From Pseudodesulfovibrio sp. (lineage in GTDB: Bacteria > Desulfobacterota > Desulfovibrionia > Desulfovibrionales > Desulfovibrionaceae), in NCBI GenBank assembly GCA_022712855.1, contig JAFLJT010000206.1:1-64000 (forward strand): DNA of 64,000 nucleotides, in the 5' to 3' direction. This document shows positions 38,132-46,469 of the stretch, in pieces. The position numbers and the translations under genes are program-made. The notes under the pieces were generated by a model. That model saw only the letters and a program-made list of their open reading frames with translations, searched no databases and had not been told where the DNA came from. Position 1 is the stretch's first letter. Each line of letters begins with the position of its first letter.

Positions 38132-38485
38132 TCAGTACTCCTCAAAGCTGTCTACGGCAGATTCCAGGTCGGGGTATACTTTGAATACTTTATCAAGACG
38201 TATCAATGTGAATACCTGTTGAATCTTGACCGTCATGTTTGCCAGTCGTACGTCGCCGCCGTCTTTGGAGACATAGCGTAGCGCTGCCACAAGTGCTCCC
38301 AGCCCTGAACTGTCAACGAAGGAAACCTTGCCGAGGTCAACGACAATGCGTCGACTTCCGTCTTCGGCCAGTGATCTGATCCTGTTTTTTACTGGCAAGG
38401 CGATCGCTGCATCGAAGCGCCCTTGCAAGGTCAGCACAATGGCTTTTCCCATACGGTGTTCACTGAAGTTGAGAGTTTCATTCAT
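38132..38485 (-). CDS. STAS-domain anti-sigma-factor antagonist-like protein
   Basis: RRIVVDLGKVSFVDSSGLGALVAALRYV. Confidence 0.9.
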   Translation of the reverse strand: MNETLNFSEHRMGKAIVLTLQGRFDAAIALPVKNRIRSLAEDGSRRIVVDLGKVSFVDSSGLGALVAALRYVSKDGGDVRLANMTVKIQQVFTLIRLDKVFKVYPDLESAVDSFEEY

Positions 38486-38578
38486 GCGTATTCTCCGGTC
38501 ACCATGTTATATCTAATAATAATACAACAATGATTACCATACTATTGATTAATGCGCAGCCTTAAATGGATAATATAA

Positions 38579-39556
38579 TCATACTTTCCTGAGCGTATGA
38601 ATCGTCAACTCTGGAGGGCAATTCAGTCGCGCCTGCACTCCTGAGCATCCCGCCCCTCGGGAGGTATAGCCTTGCATTGCACCGTATCTCCACGCCCCAC
38701 TGCACATGTATCGAGGACACGCTCCATGAGTTATGACGGGGATTCCTCCGGGTAGACAGATCTGTCCTCCGTGAGTGTGTCCACAAAGGTAGTAATCTAT
38801 GCCTTTGTCGTTTGCTTCTTTATACATTTCAGGGCTATGGGCGAGAAGTAGGACGCATGCGTCGTTTGGTACCCCGTTGAGAGCCTTGTTTAAGTCGTCG
38901 ACTCCGTAAAAGTGAGGATCGTCAACCCCTGCCACGTATAGCTTGTGGGTACCCAAACTCAATTCAACGAAATCGTTCAGTAGGACCGGTACTCCAGCTT
39001 TTTCAAAAAAGGGAACTTCTTCGATGAAATCATGGTTGCCCAGAATGGCGTATGTTCCCAACTCGCATTGCAGGACTTCAAGAAGGGTGGCCATCTTGTT
39101 CCCGCACGTGTCGTATGGGCCGTAAGTAAGGAATCGGTAGTCGCCGGTCAGAACGCAGAGGTCGAACTCCAGAGTTCGCACGGTTTCCTGCAGTTTCTTT
39201 CCTCCATCCACGAATCCATCGATGTGTATATCGGTCAAATGGAGGATTCGTAATCCGTCAAATTGATGTGGCAGGGTAGTGAGGTTGACGTTCACGTGCT
39301 CGACCTGAAAATTCAGGCTTTCCCGTTCACACCGATTTGTGAGGCCTGTAAGAGAGAGCCCGATGCGGGCTGCTGTCGCGATGGAGTCGAGGTTTTCAAA
39401 GTGAAGCCCTCCACGTCCGTTTCCGAACATGGTCGCAGCATATTCCACTTGAAGTTTCAGACGTTTGGCAAGAGCTTCTTCGCCTATTCTTGCGGCCAAA
39501 TCTAGAAATACGTCCTGCGTAATCATCGTTTTTTTTGATTTTTCTCTGGTGATCAT
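38579..39556 (-). CDS. Metallophosphoesterase
   Basis: LRILHLTDIHIDGF, VLTGDYRF, AILGNHDF, LLLAHSPEMY, CGHTHGGQICLPGG. Confidence 0.92.
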   Translation of the reverse strand: MITREKSKKTMITQDVFLDLAARIGEEALAKRLKLQVEYAATMFGNGRGGLHFENLDSIATAARIGLSLTGLTNRCERESLNFQVEHVNVNLTTLPHQFDGLRILHLTDIHIDGFVDGGKKLQETVRTLEFDLCVLTGDYRFLTYGPYDTCGNKMATLLEVLQCELGTYAILGNHDFIEEVPFFEKAGVPVLLNDFVELSLGTHKLYVAGVDDPHFYGVDDLNKALNGVPNDACVLLLAHSPEMYKEANDKGIDYYLCGHTHGGQICLPGGIPVITHGACPRYMCSGAWRYGAMQGYTSRGAGCSGVQARLNCPPELTIHTLRKV

Positions 39557-40743
39557 GTTTCGGCACTGCATGTGGCATCGTCTGCATCTTCAAAAGAACC
39601 ACCGAATTGAAGGCAGAGGATGGTTACGTCGTCCTGTGGCGCTCGCCCACTTCCGAATTGCATCATTGAATCGTAGATTTTCGCGACAAGGCTGTCGGGA
39701 GCCTCTCGTCTGTTCTTGATTGCACTGATAAGGAGGCGTTCATGTCCAAAATCCTCCCCACTTGGTGATTCATATTCGAAGATACCGTCTGTGAAGGCGA
39801 TGAGACGATCCTCGGGTTCCAATTGGAACGTTCCTTCTTCAAATGGGACAATGCCGTCAAGGCCGATAAGTGTGCCGCCTTTGTGGAGCATTATGGGGTC
39901 ATTGTCCTGGCGAAGTACGAAAGGAGGAAGATGTCCTGCGCTGCTGTATCGCACCTCACCGCTTTTGACGTTGATCGAGGCGTAGAATATGGTGAAGTGT
40001 TTTTCGAAACGCTCGATGGGAAAATCTTTGTCCAAGGCTTCGAGCACCTTGGCCGGAGATTTCGGAGTTTCAGTTTCGCTATCGAGAAGATAGCCTGCAC
40101 GGGGTTGGAGCTGTTGGGTCACTGAGACTGCGGCCAGTGCAGAAGATACTCCGTGTCCGCTGACATCCAACACATAGAAGGCGACGTGCTCCGAATCCAG
40201 ATGAAAAACGTTGAACATGTCCCCGCCGACATATTCGCTGGGTTGAAATTTCCAATTGATGCGAAGTCTGTCAATATTGGGCTGGCAATTCGGAAGGAAG
40301 CTCTTTTGGATAAAGGCGGCGGCTTTGAGATCCTCTTCAAGAATTTTTTCCTTTTCCTTCAACTCTTCAAGCAGTCGGTACAGTTTCAAAGCAGCATCGA
40401 GGGTGTTGGTCAGTATTCGCGTGTTGGTGGGTTTTTCCAGAAAGCGGAAAATATGTCCTTCATTGACGGCGGCGAGAGCAGCGTCGAGATCGGCGTGTCC
40501 AGTGAGCATGATCCGGATAGTGCCTGGTGAAAGTCTGCGAACTTCAGCAAGGAACCGGACGCCATCCATTTCCGGCATACGCAAGTCCGACACAATGACT
40601 GAGTATGGTTTTGAATTTTGTATTAATTTGAGAGCTTCATGGGGGGTGTCGGCAGTGTCTATGGAATACCGCTTCCGCAGTAACACCTTAAGAGACGCCA
40701 GAACCTCGGGCTCATCGTCAACAAAGAGAATTTTATCGGACAC
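39553..40743 (-). CDS. Response regulator with SpoIIE/PP2C phosphatase output (RsbU-like)
   Basis: KILFVDDEPEVL...VIVSDLRMPEMDG; PP2C VGGDMFNVFHL...YVLDVSGHGVSSALAAV...APQDDVTILCL. Confidence 0.92.
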   Translation of the reverse strand: MSDKILFVDDEPEVLASLKVLLRKRYSIDTADTPHEALKLIQNSKPYSVIVSDLRMPEMDGVRFLAEVRRLSPGTIRIMLTGHADLDAALAAVNEGHIFRFLEKPTNTRILTNTLDAALKLYRLLEELKEKEKILEEDLKAAAFIQKSFLPNCQPNIDRLRINWKFQPSEYVGGDMFNVFHLDSEHVAFYVLDVSGHGVSSALAAVSVTQQLQPRAGYLLDSETETPKSPAKVLEALDKDFPIERFEKHFTIFYASINVKSGEVRYSSAGHLPPFVLRQDNDPIMLHKGGTLIGLDGIVPFEEGTFQLEPEDRLIAFTDGIFEYESPSGEDFGHERLLISAIKNRREAPDSLVAKIYDSMMQFGSGRAPQDDVTILCLQFGGSFEDADDATCSAET

Positions 40744-40858
40744 AATAGATTCACCTTTTCGTCATAACACTTCAAATCATACACTGCTAACACCTGCGAA
40801 AGTATAACAGAATAGATATAATAATGTAAAAAAGAATTTTTTAGCGTATTGATTCACT

Positions 40859-41974
40859 ATGCAGAATACAGATGAGCGAATTGTCCGAAACATAATTGAA
40901 AGCCTGTCGGTGGGCCTGATGGTCATCTCCCCGAGCGGCGTCATAGTCATGCATAACGCTGCTTTGTGTACCATTCTGGATATACCTGCGATGACATTAT
41001 CCTCAGCGAGCTGGGCTGAGTTGTTTATCGAAGATGTCGACAGGAATACGGACTTCAATCAAGTAATCCTCGACGTGATTGAAAAAAGGGCAGTGGAGAT
41101 GCGACATATAGTAGTCTATGAAAATACAGGAGGAAAGCGTCGGAGATTGTGTATCACCTCGTCTTTTTTGCAGGAAGGAGAAGAGCTGGTCGCAATTGTC
41201 TTCCTCATTGAGGACGTGACGGACAAGTATGAGATGCTCGAGAAGGAGAATGACTACCTTCGAAAAATTCAGGGGCTACAATCAGAGCGGATAGAGGGGC
41301 TGAATAAGCTGGCAATGTCCATGGCGCATCAAATTAGAAACCCACTGATGAGCATAGGCGGAAGCAGCAATTTCTTGCTCAAGAATTTGAGTCTCGATCA
41401 GCGAGAGCGTGATCTGTTCGACTCAATTATTCAAGGTGCTCATAGGCTTGAATCAATTGTGCAGGCGGCTAGGTCGTTTGCATCGATTCTGGAGCCGCAG
41501 CAGCAGGAAGTGCCACTGGCAAATATCCTGAAGATGAGTTGCGAAAAGGCCAATGTCTTTTCTGTCGATCATGGCCGGAGTGTTGCATGGGATATGCCGT
41601 CAATCGATTTGCAGTTACAGGTCGATCCAGATCTTTTCGAGAAGGCGCTTTCAGCGCTTCTGTTCAATTCCATAGAATTCAACGCCAAGAATGAAGTCGC
41701 TATTTCCATTAGTGCCATGGAGCAGGACGGTGAAACGTTGATCAGTGTCACGGATCTAGGCATCGGTATCTCTTCTGAAGATATTCCCTACGTCTTCGAC
41801 CCGTTCTATTCCACCAAGCCTGACGGGGTCGGGATGGGCCTCACCGTGGCCAGGCGTATTGTCACGGAGCATAGGGGACAATTAACTTTGACAAGTGTTG
41901 CTGGAAAGGGAACAACGGCAACCATCATCATTCCTTGTAGCTACTCTAATAGTAATTTATGCAGTTTGCCATAA
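40859..41974 (+). CDS. Soluble PAS histidine kinase
   Basis: PAS N-terminus; H-box LAMSMAHQIRNPLMSIGG; DLGIGISSEDIPYVFDPFYSTKPDGVGMGLTVARRI. Confidence 0.9.
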   Translation: MQNTDERIVRNIIESLSVGLMVISPSGVIVMHNAALCTILDIPAMTLSSASWAELFIEDVDRNTDFNQVILDVIEKRAVEMRHIVVYENTGGKRRRLCITSSFLQEGEELVAIVFLIEDVTDKYEMLEKENDYLRKIQGLQSERIEGLNKLAMSMAHQIRNPLMSIGGSSNFLLKNLSLDQRERDLFDSIIQGAHRLESIVQAARSFASILEPQQQEVPLANILKMSCEKANVFSVDHGRSVAWDMPSIDLQLQVDPDLFEKALSALLFNSIEFNAKNEVAISISAMEQDGETLISVTDLGIGISSEDIPYVFDPFYSTKPDGVGMGLTVARRIVTEHRGQLTLTSVAGKGTTATIIIPCSYSNSNLCSLP

Positions 41975-42228
41975 GTGACGGTTCGGTTTGTTTCGTATAA
42001 AATGTAGCATGATGGGCGGGCATGTAGAGAGTTATGAGAAGTAGGTCCAGTTTGTAGGTCTGTAAAGTCCCTGTATAATAGGTCTATTGCAAAGTAGAGG
42101 CTTCTGCCCCAATGAAGGTCTCTGACTGTCAGCCATGGTTTGTAGTCGCGGCCTTTACCTGCACCGCATCCTTCCTTGATCCATCGCTGAAATGTTGCTT
42201 CCGAGGGGGAGTACTTTTTCTTCGCCAT
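41941..42228 (-). pseudogene. Truncated TnsA-like Tn7-type transposase endonuclease subunit (N-terminal fragment)
   Basis: MAKKKYSPSEATFQRWIKEGCGAGKGRDYKPWLTVRDL resembles TnsA N-termini; remainder degenerate; starts 97 bp inside the right TIR, transcribed inward as in Tn7. Confidence 0.75.
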
Positions 42229-42279
42229 GAATAAGCCGCTCCTAGTTTGCTCATTCGATGAGCACCAGGAGCGGCTTTA

Positions 42280-42325
42280 CTTAACAACTTTATTACTCAC
42301 TAAAGAACTTTATTACTCGCCTACA
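42280..42325 (-). repeat. Tn7-like right end: two tandem TnsB-type repeats (20-bp period), terminus at 42325
   Basis: Reverse complement TGTAGGCGAGTAATAAAGTTCTTTAGTGAGTAATAAAGTTGTTAAGT. Confidence 0.75.
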
Positions 42326-42330
42326 AGTGA

Positions 42331-42426
42331 TGTGGGAGAGTAATAAAGTTGTATACTGGATTTACAACAGTGATCTACCGAAGCTGAACCCAGAGAGTAA
42401 AGCTGGTGTGGGTGAGTAATAGAGTT
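42331..42426 (+). repeat. Second Tn7-like left end with two spaced TnsB-type repeats
   Basis: TGTGGGAGAGTAATAAAGTTG at 42331 and TGTGGGTGAGTAATAGAGTT at 42407. Confidence 0.7.
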
Positions 42427-42508
42427 ATTGGGGCTGTACCAGATCTTTTTGCTGAGATTTAACTGAAGAGCATTAATTTGCAAATATGCAGAGAATACTG
42501 TGAGGGAC

Positions 42509-42856
42509 TTACTTAACAGTAACAACGACCTTGGCGCTCTTCCCTCCCCCGCTTACGATAAGGCTGTAACTTCCAGGCTCAACATTCTCAGGGATTGCTA
42601 ATGTCTGAGTGAAGTCGTCAGACTTGATCTTATAGCTCCCGAGCGGTGTCGAGCCGAACATTCCCTTGAGTTCGAAAGTGGCCTCGTCTGCACCGACCAG
42701 CCCACCCACCTCTACTTTCACTTCGCTTCCAGCACTCAAAACCAAGTTCTCAGGAGTGATAGAGGTTTCCCCTCCATGGGCACCCGCCACCAGTGGTAGG
42801 GCCAGGGCAAATATCAACGCCAAAATGAATCCCAATCCGGGTAGTGCTTTCAACAT
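42509..42856 (-). CDS. Secreted hypothetical protein, Ig-like
   Basis: MLKALPGLGFILALIFALALPLVAGAHGGETSITPENLVLSAGSEVKVEV... Confidence 0.65.
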   Translation of the reverse strand: MLKALPGLGFILALIFALALPLVAGAHGGETSITPENLVLSAGSEVKVEVGGLVGADEATFELKGMFGSTPLGSYKIKSDDFTQTLAIPENVEPGSYSLIVSGGGKSAKVVVTVK

Positions 42857-42867
42857 AGTATTTCTCC

Positions 42868-43890
42868 TTACATGTGTTCCATGATCGGCATGAAGTAGGT
42901 CGCGACCATGAGTCCCAACCATACGACAAGGCCGGTTATCGTGATAAACTTAACCAACCTGAACAGAATGGTTTCCTGGCGAATGACCAGACCAAGGACC
43001 GGAATGACCGCCAGCATGCCGCCGACAAAGGCGGAACCAATCAAAATTCCAGCAACGCCGATTGCTGATTCAATCGGGTAGAAAATCCAGAATGGCCATG
43101 GAGGTTTGGTGACCTCAATACCAGGCTTGGGAGTTCCCAACAGTTCCGGGGTATAGAAGGCAGCAACTATTGCCATGAACACCACGAGGATTCCACCATA
43201 CAGCAGGAGGTTTTTGACATGGCCGTAGAACATGGAACCGCTTTCAAGGCTTTTTTGGTACTCCGACTCGCTTTGGGAAGGCAGTGGAGCGATGCCATGC
43301 TGTTTCACCAGCAAGGCATGGGCTACCAGCGTGAGTATCAGCAACATGGGAAAGATCGATATGTGCAGCGCATAAATGCGGGCCAGCATGGATGTCGACA
43401 AGGTGAAATCTTCCTGGAAGAAAGCTCCGAGTGGCCCAAGCAAAGCATTGACTGCAGTGAAATGCGCCATGGCCTCATACCCTTCCTGATCCCACTTCAG
43501 TACTGTGCCGGAAAAATACAACTGAAAAGAGATAGCGAACAGAAGCAAACCTAGTAAATAGGTAGCAACCCGGGGAGGTCTATAGGCATGGGTCAGCAGG
43601 ACTCGAATCATATGGACAATGACCAGACCAAACCCGATATTGGCGCTCAGACTGTGCAGGGAACGCACAAAGCGGAGCCATGGGACATAGTTTATGTAAC
43701 GCACGCTCGTATGTGCGGTATCGGGAGACGGATTGTAGAACTGGGAAAGTACGATGCCGGTAACAATTGTGACTGCAAACGTAATGACGGTCAGACCGCC
43801 CAAAGAGAACCAAATTGTGTTCGCATGCGCCGGAACCGGATAATCCGCTTTCTTGATCCCAATGCGTTCAAGGAAACTCTCTTCAGCCAT
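42868..43890 (-). CDS. Cytochrome b (b6-like, with C-terminal TM extension)
   Basis: RFVRSLHSLSANIGFGLVIVHMIRVLLTHAYRPPR and IYALHISIFPMLLILTLVAHALLVKQHG heme-ligand His pairs. Confidence 0.88.
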   Translation of the reverse strand: MAEESFLERIGIKKADYPVPAHANTIWFSLGGLTVITFAVTIVTGIVLSQFYNPSPDTAHTSVRYINYVPWLRFVRSLHSLSANIGFGLVIVHMIRVLLTHAYRPPRVATYLLGLLLFAISFQLYFSGTVLKWDQEGYEAMAHFTAVNALLGPLGAFFQEDFTLSTSMLARIYALHISIFPMLLILTLVAHALLVKQHGIAPLPSQSESEYQKSLESGSMFYGHVKNLLLYGGILVVFMAIVAAFYTPELLGTPKPGIEVTKPPWPFWIFYPIESAIGVAGILIGSAFVGGMLAVIPVLGLVIRQETILFRLVKFITITGLVVWLGLMVATYFMPIMEHM

Positions 43891-44109
43891 TGTCGACCTC
43901 CAAAATTAGTTCGCTCAGAAAACGATGATCAACCTCAAATTAACATAATAATGTTTTTACGGGAAAAGAAAAAAGCTTATGCCTCTAACCCGCCATCGAG
44001 CTTCTCTCGACAAGAAGCCCTGTGGGATGTATTTTATTGGTAAGAATTCAAAGCAGTAAGTGGAGAAAACACCATATACTTGGTCATCAGGACATGGGTA
44101 TGGTCATGA

Positions 44110-44427
44110 ACATGGATACGATATATGTGGTCCATCAACGGCGTTAAGTATGCCGACGCCGAGCCGCTTCAGTTTAAGTACGGTGAACGCCTGCGCATCA
44201 CCTTCGTCAATGACACCATGATGAACCACCCCATGCATCTGCACGGCATGTGGAGTGACCTTGAGACCGGTGATCCACACAGCATCCCACGGAAGCATAC
44301 CGTCATTGTGCAGCCCGGTTCGAAGATCAGCTATCTGGTTACGGCTGATGCCATGGGAAACTGGGCATTCCACTGCCACCTGCTCTATCACATGCTGGGC
44401 ATGTTCCGAAAAGTCGTCGTGAGCTAG
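44110..44427 (+). pseudogene. copA: C-terminal remnant of CopA/PcoA-type multicopper oxidase
   Basis: YMWSINGVKYADAEPLQFKYGERLRITFVNDTMMNHPMHLHGMWSD...WAFHCHLLYHMLGMFRKVVVS; N-terminal domains absent. Confidence 0.85.
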
Positions 44428-44436
44428 GGTAATATC

Positions 44437-45149
44437 ATGAGAACAAGCATTATATTCCTGATCACTCTGTTGGCCTTTCCGTCCCTGTCGTTCGCTGGCG
44501 GCATGGAAGACGATCCCGTGCTTGCCAAACTCATTGTTGGCCAATTCGAAATACGTTCAGCAGATGGGAGCAAGCCGCTCGTTTGGGATGCTGAAGGCTG
44601 GATAGGAAAAGACCTGAACAAGTTCTGGTTCAAGACCGAAGGTCAATTCGTCGACGATAAATTCGAGAAGGTTGAACTGCAGGGATTGTACAGCCGGGCC
44701 ATAGCCCCATACTGGGGTCTGCAGGTCGGTGCGAGAAGGGATTTTTACCAGAAACCGGGACACCATGCCGAAACTGGCTCGTATTGGGCTTCAAGGGGGT
44801 AGCCCCTTACTTTTTCGACATTGATACGACGGTGTTCGTGGGTGACGATGGACGGACGACTCTTCGCTTCGAGGCTGAGTACGAAATACTTCTGACCCAA
44901 AAACTGATATTCGTCCCGGACCTTGAAGTGGACTTGTATGGCAAGGATGATCCCGCCACAGGAACAGGTTCCGGTCTTTCAGAAACAGAACTCGGCTTAC
45001 GTTTGCGTTATGAGGTGAAGCGGGAATTCGCTCCCTGTATTGGTGTGAACTGGAGCAAGCTGTACGGCAAGATTGCCGACTATGCTCGTGAAGAAGGAGC
45101 TGATTATGACGACGTTCAGTTCGTAGTGGGTGTGCGCCTCTGGTTCTAA
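44437..45149 (+). pseudogene. copB: CopB/PcoB-type copper resistance outer membrane protein, frameshifted
   Basis: First frame ...QVGARRDFYQKPGHHA; the +1 frame continues RNWLVLGFKGVAPYFFDIDTTVFVG...EFAPCIGVNWSKLYGKIADYAREEG... Confidence 0.85.
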
Positions 45150-45171
45150 AGAATGAGCACAAAAAATAGAT

Positions 45172-45203
45172 AAAGGCCGCTCCATGTTTGGGGCGGCCTT
45201 TTC
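45172..45203 (+). terminator. Rho-independent terminator
   Basis: aaaggccgctccatgtttggggcggccttttc. Confidence 0.8.
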
Positions 45204-45351
45204 CATTGCGTCTTCGGCGCAAACCTCCACTGCCCCTCCATAGGCAGAACAAACAAACACAATAGTTCCATTGCCCTTTGATTTATAATACCGCTCAAAT
45301 TCCCTTGGGATATTATCTAATAGAATAACTACACCCTTTGGAGGAAGAAAA

Positions 45352-45549
45352 ATGAAAAACCATTTACGAGTTTTGACTGTTCTACTGATCACGATGTTGA
45401 GCTTCGGCGGAGCCGCATTCGCCCAATCCGGCGGCATGATGGGCGGCATGATGAACATGATGATGGGCGGAAGCCAGCGCGGACCCGGCAGTGGCCAGCC
45501 CGGTGCGGGGAGTTCTGGAATGATGCAGGGACAAGGGATGATGCAATAA
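45352..45549 (+). CDS. Small secreted Met-rich protein
   Basis: Signal peptide then SGGMMGGMMNMMMGGSQRGPGSGQPGAGSSGMMQGQGMMQ; SD ggagg. Confidence 0.7.
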   Translation: MKNHLRVLTVLLITMLSFGGAAFAQSGGMMGGMMNMMMGGSQRGPGSGQPGAGSSGMMQGQGMMQ

Positions 45550-45679
45550 AAAACTCACAGAAGGATGGGTGTTTTGATTGTGCTGCATTGCCTCAGCCAG
45601 GAATAATTCTTATTTATTAACTGTCAGGTAATCGTGCATTTACCTGTTGGCTGCAACCTGATGAAGGGATGGTGACGAG

Positions 45680-45934
45680 ATGACCAAACCTTGCCAAGGA
45701 GGCACATGTATGGGCGGATGTTGCGATCAAGGTTTCAAGAGAAAAGAGGCAGATGCCGTTTCTAAGGATCCGGTCTGTGGCATGAAGGTGGATTGTGAAA
45801 ATAAAGGTGCCCTCAAGCTTAATCATGAGGGTAATGACGTCTATTTTTGCAGTACGGCTTGCATGACAAAATTCATCAACGATCCTGAAGCGTATCTAAA
45901 GAAAAAGAAATCGTTCTTTGGTCTTTTCAACTGA
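45680..45934 (+). CDS. YHS-domain protein
   Basis: DPVCGMKVDCENKGALKLNHEGNDVYFCSTACMTKFINDPEAYL. Confidence 0.88.
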   Translation: MTKPCQGGTCMGGCCDQGFKRKEADAVSKDPVCGMKVDCENKGALKLNHEGNDVYFCSTACMTKFINDPEAYLKKKKSFFGLFN

Positions 45935-45992
45935 CAATGAGGGATAGGGGGAACATGCCTACTGTTCCCCCGCGTCATTTGAAGGAGGTACT

Positions 45993-46273
45993 ATGTCTGT
46001 AGATACATTCCTTTCCAATTTGCTCGTTCCGATGGCCCAAGGCGGTGGCGGGCCGGGAGCATGGGATGGTCATATGATGAACATGCCATTCGGCGGCTTT
46101 TTCATGCTGCTGTTTGTCGTAGATTTTGTCTTTTTATCGTACTCGTTGTTCGCGGATTCTCCGGTAAAGGGGAAGATAAATCCCCCATGGTGACCCTGAA
46201 AAACAGGTATGCGAAAGGTGAAATTGACAAAGACACCTATGAACAAATGAAAAAAGACATAGAAGGCGGGTAA
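45993..46273 (+). pseudogene. SHOCT-domain membrane protein split by frameshift
   Basis: TM half ends ...KGKINPPW*; the +1 frame continues KSPMVTLKNRYAKGEIDKDTYEQMKKDIEGG. Confidence 0.7.
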
Positions 46274-46277
46274 TCCA

Positions 46278-46469
46278 ATGAAACATAAGTGGTGGATGGC
46301 AGTAGCCTGTATCATACCCTTGATGCTGATCTTCATCCTGCCTGCATTTGGGATAACAGGCTCATTGCCGGTTCTTCTTTTGCTAGTGGGTTGTTTCGTT
46401 ATGCATATGTTTATGATGCACGGTCACGACAACGACGATAACGACGGAGGCGGCCATGGGCACCATTAA
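46278..46469 (+). CDS. Small membrane protein (DUF2933-like) with His/Asp tail
   Basis: WMAVACIIPLMLIFILPAFGITGSLPVLLLLVGCFVMHMFMMHGHDNDDNDGGGHGHH. Confidence 0.7.
   Translation: MKHKWWMAVACIIPLMLIFILPAFGITGSLPVLLLLVGCFVMHMFMMHGHDNDDNDGGGHGHH

Larger units (their letters stand above)
10485..42325. mobile_element. Putative decayed Tn7-like element 1, about 31.8 kb between terminal inverted repeats
   Basis: TGTGGGCGAGTAATAAAGTTCTTAAG at 10485-10510 and the reverse complement of TGTAGGCGAGTAATAAAGTTCTTTAG at 42300-42325; truncated TnsA-like ORF 97 bp inside the right end. Confidence 0.7.
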
